A stretch of 64,000 nucleotides of DNA from JBBRHQ01 sp963781345 (lineage in GTDB: Bacteria; Actinomycetota; Thermoleophilia; Solirubrobacterales; 70-9): the NCBI GenBank assembly GCA_963781345.1, contig CAWAFQ010000015.1:1-64000 (forward strand), read 5' to 3'. How positions within the stretch are numbered: the stretch's first letter is position 1; the number at the start of each line of letters is the position of its first letter. A program made the translations under genes and the position numbers. Positions 1-9,591 of this stretch are shown in pieces. The notes below the pieces were generated by a model. That model did no database searches. It was given only the letters and a program-made list of their open reading frames with translations, and was not told where the DNA came from.

Positions 1-1565
1 AGCTGTTCCAGTACCGAACCTGTGACGGGCCTGAGCCGGGCCGCAGGTCGGGCAGCCCGTGCCTCGATTACTACATCAAGCGCTGCGGAGCGCCCTGCGT
101 CGGCCACATCGAGGGCGACCAGTATCGGCATAACATCGACGCGATCATCGACTTCCTCTCCGGCCGCTACCGCCAGGTCGAGGCCGAGGAGGAGCGCAAG
201 ATGGAGGAGGCCGCCTCCGCGCACGAATTCGAGAGAGCGGCTCTGCACCGCGATCGCCTCAAGGCCGTCCGCTCGCTCTTCGAGCGCCAGCGGGTCGCCG
301 GCGGCTCGGTCGGGACCGCCGACCTGATCGGCGTCGCCGCCGAGGGCACCGACGCCAACGCTCAGGTCTTCCAGGTTCGCGACGGCATCCTCGCCGAGCG
401 CCAGAGCTTCTACCTCGACAACCGCGGCGAGCGCGACCTCGCCGAGGTCGCGGAGGAGTTCATCGGCCAGTACTACGCCGCCTCCCCGGCGATGCCGAGG
501 ACGATCGTCGTCGGCCCCTACCTGCGTGAACGGACCGGCCTCCTCTCCGAGGCGCTGAGCGAGCGCCGTGGCTCTCCGGTCGAGGTGCGCGCGGCGGAGC
601 GAGGCGACAAGCGCCGTCTGCGCGAGCTCGCCGAGCGAAACGCGCGCCTCGCGCTCGACCAGGACCGCCTCCGCCGCGAGCACCGCCGAGCGCGCCGGGT
701 CGAGTCACTCTCCTCGCTCCAGGAGGCGCTGGGCATGGAGGAGCTGCCGGTGAGGATCGAGGGATTCGACATCTCCAACCTCGGCGCCGAGCACACCGTC
801 GCCTCGATGGTGGTCTTCGAGGGCGGCGCGCCGAAGAAGGCGCACTACCGCCGGTTCCGCATCCGCGGCGACTCAGCAGCAGCCCAGGACCCCGACCGCC
901 CCCGGACGCGAAGCGGGGGAGGCGGCCGAGGTGATTCCGACCGGACGCGAAGCGGAGGAGGCGGCCGAGGTGATTCCGACCGGACGCGAAGCGGAGGAGG
1001 AGGTCGCATCAATTTGGGACCCGACGACTTCGCCGCGATGGAGGAGGTGCTCACCCGTCGGATGAACCGCTACCTCGAGCAGGCCGACCTCTCGCCACAC
1101 GACGCCGAGCGCGATGCCAGCTTTGCCTCGCTGCCCTCGGTGGTGATGATCGACGGAGGCAAGGGCCAGCTCGCCGCCGGAATGCGGGTTCTGAAGCCCT
1201 TCACCGAGTTGGGGGTGACCGTTGTCAGCCTCGCGAAGAGGATCGAGGAGGTCTACGTGCCGGGGCGATCGGCGCCGATCGACCTCGCAGCCGAATCGGA
1301 GGCGTCGAAGCTTCTGCAGCGCGTCCGCGACGAGGCCCACCGATTTGCGATCGAGCATCACCGTGGCCGTCGCGACCGGGCGATGACCGGCTCGGTGTTC
1401 GACAAGCTCAGGGGCGTGGGGCCCGTGCGCAAGCGAGCCCTGATCCAGCATTTCGGCTCTCCAGAGCGGTTTCTCGCCGCCAGCAGGGAGGAGCTCGAGG
1501 CGGTGCCCGGCGTGCCTGGCAAGGTTGCGCGTGAAATCCACGAGCAGCTGAACAGGACGGGATGA
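1..1565 (+). CDS. uvrC: UvrABC excinuclease subunit C (5' truncated by window edge)
   Basis: Nuclease subunit of nucleotide excision repair, which cuts on both sides of a lesion with UvrA and UvrB. About 520 residues are visible, from the end of the GIY-YIG region (frame begins at base 3). In order: a Cys-containing segment (RCGAPCVG), the UVR motif that contacts UvrB (KMEEAASAHEFERAA), the RNase H-like endonuclease domain (GFDISNLG, MIDGGKGQL with acidic residues) and a C-terminal double helix-hairpin-helix (KLRGVGPVRKRAL...AVPGVPGKVAREI). An insertion of roughly 45 residues, made of a 13-residue tandem repeat, interrupts the endonuclease domain just before DDFAAMEEVLTRR. The stop overlaps the rapZ start (ATGA), so the two are probably co-translated. 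Confidence 0.96.
   Translation, partial: LFQYRTCDGPEPGRRSGSPCLDYYIKRCGAPCVGHIEGDQYRHNIDAIIDFLSGRYRQVEAEEERKMEEAASAHEFERAALHRDRLKAVRSLFERQRVAGGSVGTADLIGVAAEGTDANAQVFQVRDGILAERQSFYLDNRGERDLAEVAEEFIGQYYAASPAMPRTIVVGPYLRERTGLLSEALSERRGSPVEVRAAERGDKRRLRELAERNARLALDQDRLRREHRRARRVESLSSLQEALGMEELPVRIEGFDISNLGAEHTVASMVVFEGGAPKKAHYRRFRIRGDSAAAQDPDRPRTRSGGGGRGDSDRTRSGGGGRGDSDRTRSGGGGRINLGPDDFAAMEEVLTRRMNRYLEQADLSPHDAERDASFASLPSVVMIDGGKGQLAAGMRVLKPFTELGVTVVSLAKRIEEVYVPGRSAPIDLAAESEASKLLQRVRDEAHRFAIEHHRGRRDRAMTGSVFDKLRGVGPVRKRALIQHFGSPERFLAASREELEAVPGVPGKVAREIHEQLNRTG
902..1003 (+). repeat. 39-bp in-frame minisatellite inside uvrC
   Basis: Two full and one partial copy of a 39-bp unit start at 902, 941 and 980. 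Each unit keeps the reading frame and encodes 13 residues (RTRSGGGGRGDSD-type). The encoded insert is basic and Gly/Ser-rich, so it is probably a disordered loop on the endonuclease domain. Confidence 0.9.
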
Positions 1566-2448
1566 GCGCGAAGGCCCCAACGCCGGTGACGATGGTTGTC
1601 ATCACCGGCCACTCCGGCGCCGGCAAGTCGGAGGCGATCGCCGCCTTCGAGGACGGCGGCTACTTCTGCGTCGACAACCTGCCGCCGCGGATGATCGGCT
1701 CCCTCGGAGAGCTCTTCCGCCACGAGGGCAGCGCTGTCGAGCGCGCCGCCGTCGTCTCCGACGTCCGCGGCGGCGAGTACTTCGACGACCTGATCCAGGT
1801 CCTCGACGATCTCGAGAGCGACAACCTGCGGCCGAGGGTGCTCTTTCTCGAGGCCGACGAGGAAACGCTTGTCGACCGCTACAAGGAAACGCGAAGGCGC
1901 CACCCGCTTGCGCCCGAGGGCAGGATCGTCGAGGGGATCCGGGCCGAGCGCGAGATGCTGGCTCCGTTGCGTGAGCGCGCCGATGTCGTCATGGACACGA
2001 GCGATCTCACCGGCGGAGAGCTGCGTCGTCGGATCGCCGACGAGATGCTCTCCGAGACTCCCGGCGGCAAGCTGGCACTCACCCTGCTCACCTTCGGCTT
2101 CAAGAACGGGCCTCCTCGCGACGCCGACCTCACCCTCGACGTCCGCTTCCTTCCCAACCCCCACTACGTCGACGACCTGCGCCCACTGACCGGGCTGGAC
2201 CAGTCGGTGCGCGGTACGTCGAGTCCGGAACCCAGGCCGGCGAGTTCTACGGGCGGCTGCTTCCGTTGCTCGAGTTCCTCGTGCCCGCCTACGTCGCCGA
2301 GGGTAAGAGCCACCTGACGATCGCCGTCGGCTGCACCGGTGGGCGCCACCGCTCGGTCACCGTCGCCGACCGGATCCGGCGCGATCTCCAGCAGCGCGAG
2401 GACGTCGTCATCGGGGTCAAGCATCGCGACGTCGAGCTCGAGGACTGA
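1562..2448 (+). CDS. rapZ: RapZ-type RNase adapter / nucleotide-binding protein (frameshifted in this sequence)
   Basis: P-loop protein of the RapZ/YvcJ family. In other bacteria it binds nucleotides and, in enterobacteria, controls small-RNA decay for amino-sugar synthesis; its actinobacterial role is less clear. The N-terminus has a Walker A (GHSGAGKS, residues ~16-23) followed by DGGYFCVDNLP. The C-terminal part has the family signature GCTGGRHRSV. The first frame leaves homology at LDQSVR (about base 2211) and homology resumes one base earlier in frame (GEFYGRLLPLLEFL onward) to the stop at 2448. That is a one-base deletion, most simply an assembly error. Starts at the ATGA overlap with uvrC. 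Full length would be about 295 residues, usual for the family. Confidence 0.88.
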
Positions 2449-2502
2449 GAAAGAGCTCAGAGAGCAGGGAGCCTCGAGCCTGCTCCACCTACCATCCACC
2501 TG

Positions 2503-3536
2503 GTGCCCCCCGTGATCTCCATCAGTGGCCTGCAGATGTCCTACGGCGAGGTCGAGGCCGTTTGCGGCATCGACCTCGAGGTCGAGGCCGGCGAGATCTT
2601 CGCTTTCCTCGGGCCCAACGGAGCCGGCAAGACGACCACGGTCGAGATCCTCGAGGGCTACCGCAAGCGGACCGGGGGAGAGGTCGAGGTGCTCGGCGAG
2701 GATCCCGAGCGGGCCGGTTCGGAGTGGCGCGAGCGGATCGGGATTGTCCTTCAGAGTGACAAGCTCGACCCCTACCTGACGGTGCGCGAGTCGCTCGAGC
2801 TCTACGCCGGCTACTACCGGGCGCCGAGGCCGGTGGACGAGGTCATCGACCTGGTCGGGCTCGGCGGCAAGTCGGATCAGCGCGCGAGCCGGCTCTCGGG
2901 GGGCCAGCAGCGGCGCCTCGACGTCGGCATCGCCCTGGTCGGGGACCCCGAACTGCTCTTTCTCGACGAGCCGACGACTGGGTTTGACCCCTCCGCCCGG
3001 CGCCAGGCATGGGAGGTGATCGGGGGCCTTCGCGACCTCGGCAAGACGGTTTTCCTCACCACCCATTACATGGATGAGGCCCAGCGCCTCGCCGACCGGG
3101 TGACGATCATCTCGCGCGGGGAGATCGTCGCCCGCGGGACTCCCGAGGACCTGGGCGACCGCGAGAACCAGCCGACCAGAGTCAGCTTCAAGCTTCCCTC
3201 GGGGGTGAGCCTGGCGGAGCTCCCGGCCGAGGCGCCGAGTGCCCCGGCGCCAATGGCGTGGCCACCTTCCAGACCATGACCCCGGTCAGAGCGCTTCACG
3301 ACCTCACCAGCTGGGCGCTCGAGCGAAACGTCGAGCTCGAGGGGCTCGAGGTTTCGCGCCCGAGCCTCGAGGACATCTACCTGGAGCTGACCGCCGAGGA
3401 TGGCGAGGAGGCTGTTGAGCAGGGTCCCCAGAGCCCCGGCACGCCCGCAGGGGTCCGCCCGGCGGGCGAATCACCGGTCGCTGACGCCCCCCGCGAGGAC
3501 CTGCCCGAGGACGTGCCGGGCGGTGTCGTCCGATGA
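2503..3536 (+). CDS. ABC transporter ATP-binding protein (ABC-2 exporter type; frameshifted)
   Basis: Cytoplasmic ATPase of a two-component ABC exporter, likely for a drug or lipid-like substrate (substrate not predictable). GTG start. Walker A GPNGAGKTT (residues ~38-46), signature LSGGQQRRLDV, Walker B LLFLDEPTTGFDP and the H-loop TTHYMDEAQ are intact. The reading leaves homology after about base 3245. The typical C-terminal segment (VATFQTMTPVRALHDLTSWAL...PSLEDIYLELT) lies one base earlier in frame up to 3536, so a one-base deletion is inferred. Its stop overlaps the permease start at 3533 (ATGA). Joined length is about 344 residues, with a Pro/Glu-rich tail. Confidence 0.9.
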
Positions 3537-4309
3537 GCGGAGCCGCCCTCGCGCTGCACCAGTTCCGCTACGACCAGAAGACCTTCTGGCGCAACCCCGC
3601 ATCGGTCTTCTTCACGGTCATGTTCCCGGTCGTCCTGCTGCTGATCTTCGCGACCGTGTTCGGGGGCCAGACCGTTGACGTTCGCGGTGGGATCAAGACG
3701 ACGACCTACTACGTGCCGGCGATCATCACCCTCTCGATCATCTCGGCGACGATGCAGAGCCTGGCGATGTCGCTGACGATCGCCCGCGAGGACGGCAGGC
3801 TCAAGCGCGGCAGAGGGACCCCGATGCCGGCCTGGGTGTTCGTCGCCGGCCGCGTCGGCAACGCGATCGTCGTCTCGCTGCTGATGCTCGCCCTGCTTGC
3901 CGCGATCGGAAGGCTGCTCTACGGGGTGGGAATTCCCTGGGAGAGGCTGCCGGCGATCCTGATCACTCTGGTCGTCGGCGCCGCCTCGTTCTGCTGCCTC
4001 GGCATCGCGCTGACGGCGCTGATCCCCTCGCAGGACGCGGCCGCGCCGATCGTCAACGCGATCCTGCTCCCTCTCTACTTCCTCTCCGGTGTGTTCATCC
4101 CCGACGACCAGCTTCCCAGCGGCGTGATCCACTTCGCCGACGCCTTCCCGATCCGCCACTTCTTCGAGGCCTTCTTCAGCGCCTACGTGCCGGCCGGTGC
4201 GGGCGGCTCCGGAATCGAGTGGGGGAGTCTCGCGATTGTCGCGGTCTGGGGAGTGGCGGGCCTGCTGTTTGCGGTTCGCTTCTTCCGCTGGACACCCAGA
4301 TCGGGCTGA
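3533..4309 (+). CDS. ABC-2 type transporter permease
   Basis: Integral membrane partner of the preceding ATPase, 258 residues with about six hydrophobic segments and an ABC-2 membrane domain. The N-terminus (LHQFRYDQKTFWRNPASVFF) is a cytoplasmic helix typical of this family, and FPVVLLLIFATVFGG begins TM1. The last cytoplasmic loop contains LPLYFLSGVFIPDDQLP, a common ABC-2 motif. Translationally coupled to the ATPase by a 4-bp overlap. The operon ends at the hairpin at 4319-4344. Substrate unknown. Confidence 0.92.
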   Translation: MSGAALALHQFRYDQKTFWRNPASVFFTVMFPVVLLLIFATVFGGQTVDVRGGIKTTTYYVPAIITLSIISATMQSLAMSLTIAREDGRLKRGRGTPMPAWVFVAGRVGNAIVVSLLMLALLAAIGRLLYGVGIPWERLPAILITLVVGAASFCCLGIALTALIPSQDAAAPIVNAILLPLYFLSGVFIPDDQLPSGVIHFADAFPIRHFFEAFFSAYVPAGAGGSGIEWGSLAIVAVWGVAGLLFAVRFFRWTPRSG

Positions 4310-4318
4310 TCGGACAGG

Positions 4319-4344
4319 GGCCCGGCACGCCGCTCTGCCGGGCC
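4319..4344 (+). terminator. Hairpin after the ABC exporter operon
   Basis: Perfect 9-bp stem (GGCCCGGCA / TGCCGGGCC) with an 8-base loop, ten bases after the permease stop. No T-run follows, as is common in high-GC genomes. Inferred transcription terminator. Confidence 0.6.
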
Positions 4345-4360
4345 GTATAGCCTGCTCGCC

Positions 4361-4723
4361 GTGTTGCATCACGTCCGCATGGAGGTTGCCGACCTCGAGG
4401 CGAGCTCCGCCTTCTATGACGCGTTCCTGGGCCCGCTGGGCTGGCGGCGGCATTTCGAGCGCGACGGGACCGTCGGCTGGGGAATCGCCCAGCCGGTCTT
4501 CTTCATCTCCGCCGATCACCCTCCGGCGCCCGGGTTCGGCCTGATCTGCTTCTCCGCGAAGGGCATCGCCGCGGTCAAGGCGGCCTGGGAGGCGGGAGTC
4601 GCCGCAGGCGGAGCGAGCATGGGCGAACCCGGCGAAGCGCACGGCCACGGTTCGGGCTCCTACTCGGCCTTCCTCAAGGATCCGGATCATTACGACATCG
4701 AGGTGACCGTCAGCGGGCGCTGA
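4361..4723 (+). CDS. VOC (glyoxalase/bleomycin-resistance fold) family protein
   Basis: A 120-residue single-domain vicinal-oxygen-chelate protein. The N-terminal LHHVRMEVADLEASSAFYDAF carries the first metal-ligand histidine of the fold, and the C-terminal FLKDPDHYDIEV carries the usual DPDGxxIE-type glutamate. Such proteins are metal-dependent lyases, dioxygenases or small-molecule binders; nothing here fixes the substrate. GTG start immediately after the upstream hairpin, so probably its own transcript, about 50 bases before gap. Confidence 0.85.
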   Translation: MLHHVRMEVADLEASSAFYDAFLGPLGWRRHFERDGTVGWGIAQPVFFISADHPPAPGFGLICFSAKGIAAVKAAWEAGVAAGGASMGEPGEAHGHGSGSYSAFLKDPDHYDIEVTVSGR

Positions 4724-4775
4724 GACTCCATAAGATCGGGATCACTTAGCGATCTCGATCTCAGGAGGCGATGGA

Positions 4776-5789
<1,014 letters not shown>

Positions 5790-5816
5790 GCCGGCGCCGG
5801 ACGAGAGCCACCCCGG

Positions 5817-7049
5817 TTGAGCTTCACCAAGGCAAGCGTCCGCGACGCCGACGTCTCCGGCAGGAGGGTCCTGGTGCGGGTCGACTTCAACGTCCCGCTT
5901 GCCGACGGCGTCGTCGAGGACGACACCAGGATCAGGGCCGCGCTGGAGACGATCCGGTTGCTGCGCGATCGCGGGGCCATCGTGATCCTCGTCTCCCACC
6001 TCGGCAGGCCCGGCGGCGCGCCGGATCCGGCGCTCTCGATGACACCTGTGGGCGAACGGCTCTCGCAGCTGCTCGGGGCCGACGTCGATGTCGCTCCCGG
6101 GGTCGTCGGCGAGGCGGTGTCGGCGCAGGTCGAGACGATGGGGCCCGGTGACGTGCTGCTGCTGGAAAACAGCCGCTTCGAGCCGGGGGAGACGACGAAT
6201 GACCCCGATCTCTCCCGGCAACTGGCCGCCCTGGCTGAGCTCTACGTCAATGACGCCTTCGGTGCGGCCCACCGCGCGCACGCAACCACCGAGGGCGTGG
6301 CCCACCACCTGCCGGCCTTCGCCGGGTTGCTGCTCGAGCGCGAGTTGACGGAGCTGGGCTCGGTCACAGCCGACCCGAGGCGCCCGCTCGTCGTCGTCCT
6401 CGGTGGCGCCAAGGTGAGTGACAAGATCGGGGTCATCGATCGCTTCCTCGAGATCGCTGAGGAGATCCTGATCGGCGGGGCCATGTGCTTCAGCTTCTTC
6501 CGTGCGCAGGGGATCGCGACCGGTGATTCCCTCCTCGAGGAGGGGGAGGGGATCGCGGCCGCCGAGCGAGCCCTGCGCAAGGCCGAGGATTCGGGGTGCA
6601 GGCTGAGACTTCCGGTGGACCTCGTCCTCGGCGATCGCTTTGCCGCCGACGCCCGCCGAAGGGTCGGCGACGGGGTCGAGGTCCCGGACGGGTGGATGGG
6701 GCTAGACATCGGGCCGCGGACCGCGGCTGCCTACGCCGAGGCGATCTCGGCCGCGGGCACGGTGCTCTGGAACGGCCCGATGGGGGCGTTCGAGCTGGAG
6801 CCGTTCGCCGCCGGGACCCGAACCGTCGCCGAGGCGGTCGCGGCCGCCGACGGAACCACGGTCGTCGGCGGCGGGGACTCGGTCGCCGCGCTGCAGCAGT
6901 TCGGCCTTGCCGAGAGGGTGGACTGGCTCAGCACCGGCGGCGGAGCGTCGCTGGAGCTGCTCGAGGGCAGGGCGCTGCCAGGGGTCGAGGCGCTGATGGA
7001 GAGGCCAGAAACTGCAAGCCGCAAGTCGGAGAACGGAGAATCGGCGTGA
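5817..7049 (+). CDS. pgk: Phosphoglycerate kinase
   Basis: Transfers phosphate from 1,3-bisphosphoglycerate to ADP. 410 residues with the N-domain RVDFNVPL, substrate-site LVSHLGRP, hinge and nucleotide region GGAKVSDKIGVI, and C-terminal GGGDSVAAL. A TTG start at 5817 gives the expected N-terminus (MSFTKASVRD); no ATG fits. Lies 27 bases after gap, and its stop overlaps the tpiA start (GTGA). Confidence 0.97.
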   Translation: MSFTKASVRDADVSGRRVLVRVDFNVPLADGVVEDDTRIRAALETIRLLRDRGAIVILVSHLGRPGGAPDPALSMTPVGERLSQLLGADVDVAPGVVGEAVSAQVETMGPGDVLLLENSRFEPGETTNDPDLSRQLAALAELYVNDAFGAAHRAHATTEGVAHHLPAFAGLLLERELTELGSVTADPRRPLVVVLGGAKVSDKIGVIDRFLEIAEEILIGGAMCFSFFRAQGIATGDSLLEEGEGIAAAERALRKAEDSGCRLRLPVDLVLGDRFAADARRRVGDGVEVPDGWMGLDIGPRTAAAYAEAISAAGTVLWNGPMGAFELEPFAAGTRTVAEAVAAADGTTVVGGGDSVAALQQFGLAERVDWLSTGGGASLELLEGRALPGVEALMERPETASRKSENGESA

Positions 7050-7801
7050 GCGAGAGACGGCCGTATGTGGCGGCGAACTGGAAGATGAACAAGACGGTGG
7101 CCGAGGCCGAGGCGTTCCTCGCTGACTTCCTGCCCCGCGCGCCCGGACCGGACGGGCCCGAGGTCGTGATCTGTCCGGCCTTCCCGGTCCTGCCGAGCAC
7201 CGTCGAGCGATGTGCCCCGACAGCGGTCCGGGTCGCCGCCCAGAACATGCACGAGGAGGTCTCGGGAGCCTTCACCGGCGAGGTGTCGGCGCCGATGCTG
7301 GTGCAGGCGGGAGTCGACGCCGTCATCCTCGGCCACTCGGAGCGTCGCCAGCTCTTCGGAGAGACGGACGAGGCCCTGGCCCGCAAGCTGCCGGCGGCCA
7401 TTGCGGCAGGCCTGGAGCCGATCCTCTGCGTCGGTGAGACCGAGGAGGCTCGCGACGCCGAGCAGACAGAGGCCGTGCTCGAGAGCCAGATCCAGGCCGA
7501 TCTCGAGGGGGTCGAGGCCGCTCACATGGACCGGATCGTTGTCGCCTACGAGCCGATCTGGGCGATCGGCACCGGCCGCACCGCGACGCCGCAACAGGCG
7601 CAGGAGGCGATCGCTTTCATCCGCGACACTCTCCGCGCCCGCGGCGGCGATGCCGACCGCGTCCGCATCCTCTACGGCGGCTCGGTCAAGCCCGGCAACG
7701 CAGCCGAGCTGATCGGGCAGGCCGACATCGACGGAGCCCTGGTCGGCGGCGCGAGCCTCAAGGCGGGCGATTTCGCCGGGATAGTCGAAGCGGTCGGATG
7801 A
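7046..7801 (+). CDS. tpiA: Triosephosphate isomerase
   Basis: Interconverts dihydroxyacetone phosphate and glyceraldehyde 3-phosphate. 251 residues from a GTG that overlaps the pgk stop (GTGA). The frame stays open far upstream inside pgk, but homology begins here with AANWKMNKT (catalytic Lys). Catalytic His in ILGHSERRQLFGE, catalytic Glu in VAYEPIWAIGTG, phosphate loop LYGGSVKP. Its stop overlaps the gpmI start (ATGA). Confidence 0.97.
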   Translation: MSERRPYVAANWKMNKTVAEAEAFLADFLPRAPGPDGPEVVICPAFPVLPSTVERCAPTAVRVAAQNMHEEVSGAFTGEVSAPMLVQAGVDAVILGHSERRQLFGETDEALARKLPAAIAAGLEPILCVGETEEARDAEQTEAVLESQIQADLEGVEAAHMDRIVVAYEPIWAIGTGRTATPQQAQEAIAFIRDTLRARGGDADRVRILYGGSVKPGNAAELIGQADIDGALVGGASLKAGDFAGIVEAVG

Positions 7802-9312
7802 CGGTGCCCTCGCTTGCGCTGGTCATCCTCGACGGCTGGGGCCTGGCGCCGCCCGGGCCGGGCAACGCGATCGCACAGGCGGACACGCCCAACTTCGATC
7901 GCCTCTGGTCCGGCTACCCCCATACGCAACTGTCCGCGCAGGGACGGGACGTGGGGCTGCCGGACGGGCAGATGGGCAACTCCGAGGTCGGCCATCTCAA
8001 CCTCGGCGCCGGGACGATCGTCAAGCAGGACCTCGCCCGGATCGACGATTCGATCGCCGACGGGACCTTCTTCGAGAACGAGGCGCTGCTGGCAGCCTGC
8101 AAGCGCGCCCGCTCGAGCCCGAGCCAGCGGCTGCACCTGCTCGGCCTCGTCTCCGATGGCGGCGTCCACTCCGGTTGGGAGCACCTCGAGGCCTGCGTCG
8201 AGATCGCCACCCAGGAGGGTGTGCCCGAGGTCGTCTTCCATGCCTTCACCGATGGCCGCGACACCCTTCCCAGCGCCGGCCGAGGCTACCTGGCTGAGCT
8301 GGAGCGCTGGCTGCGTCTCGCGGGCCGGGTCGGAACCGTCGGCGGCCGCTATTACGCGATGGACCGCGACACGCGCTGGGAGCGGGTCAAGCTCGCCTAC
8401 GACGCGATCGTCCACGGCGAGGGGCTCGAGGCGGCGAGCGCAGATGAGGCGATCGCCTCCGCCTACGAGCGCGGCGAGACCGACGAGTTCGTCAAGCCGA
8501 CCGTCGTCGGCGGCTACACCGGGGTCGAGGAGGGAGACGTCGCGATCTTCGTCAACTTCCGGCCCGACCGGGCGCGGGAGATGACGATGGCGCTCGGCGA
8601 TCCGGACTTCGAGGGGTTCCCGCGCTCCGGCGGCCCGTTGATCGACCTGACGACGATGACCTCATACCGAAAGGGCTGGCCTTACCCCGTCGCCTTTCCC
8701 GAGGATCGCCCGAAGACGACTATCGCCGAGGTCGTCTCCGAGGCCGGCGGCCGCCAGCTCCACGTCGCCGAGACCGAGAAGTACGCGCACGTGACCTACT
8801 TCTTCAACGGCGGCCGCGAACAGGAGTGGGAGGGGGAGCGGCGTGCCCTCGTCGACTCTCCCCGCGACGTTGCCACATACGACGAGAAGCCCGAGATGAG
8901 CGCCAGGGCCGCCGCCGAGGCGTTCACCGGCGCCTGGGGCGAGGGCGATTACCGCTTCGGGATCATCAACTTCGCCAACACCGACATGGTCGGCCACACC
9001 GGCGACATCCCCGCCGCGATCACCGCGGTCGAGGAGGTCGATGCCTGCCTCGGCTCGGTCGTCGCCGCGGTCGAGGCCAAGGGCGGCGCTTGCATCATCA
9101 CCGCCGACCACGGCAACGCCGACCACATGCTCGAGCCCGACGGCTCACCGAATACGGCCCACTCGCTCAACCCGGTCCCCCTGATCGTCACCGTCGAAGG
9201 CCCAACCCTGCGCGACGGCGGCATCCTCGCCGACGTCGCCCCGACTGCCCTCGAACTGCTCGGCATCGAGCAGCCCGAGGCGATGACGGGGCGCTCCCTG
9301 CTCGTGCCCTGA
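7798..9312 (+). CDS. gpmI: 2,3-bisphosphoglycerate-independent phosphoglycerate mutase
   Basis: Metal-dependent (alkaline phosphatase superfamily) mutase converting 3- to 2-phosphoglycerate. 504 residues, standard length. Metal site LVILDGWG at the N-terminus, the phosphorylated Ser in MGNSEVGHLN, DGRDTLP, and ITADHGNADHM near the C-terminus. Last gene of the glycolytic operon, ATGA-coupled to tpiA. secG, often the next gene in other bacteria, lies instead at 29.5 kb. The stop is embedded in a 27-bp tandem duplication. Confidence 0.97.
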   Translation: MTVPSLALVILDGWGLAPPGPGNAIAQADTPNFDRLWSGYPHTQLSAQGRDVGLPDGQMGNSEVGHLNLGAGTIVKQDLARIDDSIADGTFFENEALLAACKRARSSPSQRLHLLGLVSDGGVHSGWEHLEACVEIATQEGVPEVVFHAFTDGRDTLPSAGRGYLAELERWLRLAGRVGTVGGRYYAMDRDTRWERVKLAYDAIVHGEGLEAASADEAIASAYERGETDEFVKPTVVGGYTGVEEGDVAIFVNFRPDRAREMTMALGDPDFEGFPRSGGPLIDLTTMTSYRKGWPYPVAFPEDRPKTTIAEVVSEAGGRQLHVAETEKYAHVTYFFNGGREQEWEGERRALVDSPRDVATYDEKPEMSARAAAEAFTGAWGEGDYRFGIINFANTDMVGHTGDIPAAITAVEEVDACLGSVVAAVEAKGGACIITADHGNADHMLEPDGSPNTAHSLNPVPLIVTVEGPTLRDGGILADVAPTALELLGIEQPEAMTGRSLLVP

Positions 9313-9358
9313 GCCCGGATCACCCCGGTGGGGCCCTGAGCCCGGATCACCCCGGTGG
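9306..9358. repeat. Tandem duplication (27-bp period) over the gpmI stop
   Basis: Two identical 26-bp units (9306-9331 and 9333-9358) separated by one base. The gpmI stop codon (9310-9312) lies in the first copy, so the duplication includes the gene terminus. Confidence 0.9.
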
Positions 9359-9393
9359 AGTGTCAGTTGGGGGTTCGGAGCGGCTTCTACTGA

Positions 9394-9419
9394 GGGCCCC
9401 GCCGTTGAGGGCGGGGCCC
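9394..9419. terminator. GC-rich hairpin between gpmI and padR-like gene
   Basis: Perfect 10-bp stem GGGCCCCGCC / GGCGGGGCCC with a 6-base loop between two convergent genes. Likely a terminator for gpmI, possibly bidirectional. No T-run. Confidence 0.6.
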
Positions 9420-9460
9420 GATAGCTGAGCGAGGGCCCCCACCGGCGCCGCCGGCATCGT

Positions 9461-9500
9461 TTGCGTGATTTCGGGGCCCATGGCCCCTGAAATCACGCAA
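9461..9500 (+). repeat. 40-bp palindrome, dispersed copy of the DUF559 start-codon hairpin
   Basis: Twelve-bp outer arms (TTGCGTGATTTC / GAAATCACGCAA) and a 6-bp inner stem GGGGCC / GGCCCC around a CAT loop, with one bulged T. The same 40-bp module recurs at 31901-31940 around the ATG of the DUF559 gene. Here too an ATG sits at the centre (9480), opening a 34-codon frame (to 9584) whose first nine residues are MAPEITQPS, identical to the start of that DUF559 protein. After that the two diverge. Either a decayed gene start or an independently spread hairpin. Confidence 0.85.
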
Positions 9501-9591
9501 CCTTCGGCGGTGCAGAGGGCCGGGGCGTGCGACTTCGAGCCGTTGCTATCCGTCTCCGAGTGTGCCGGAAGATTTGGGTGTTAGTCCGGTG

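Noticed and set aside
2205..2220. Programmed frameshift in rapZ
   Set aside because: No slippery heptamer or downstream structure is evident, and several other genes in the window have similar one-base shifts, so assembly error is simpler.
3377..4690. 437-codon - strand frame opposite the ABC permease and VOC gene
   Set aside because: Low-complexity Arg/Asp/Glu composition typical of antisense frames; + strand genes are well supported.
6596..7045. N-terminal extension of tpiA by 150 codons
   Set aside because: The frame is open inside pgk but has no homology; the GTG overlapping the pgk stop gives the standard TIM start.
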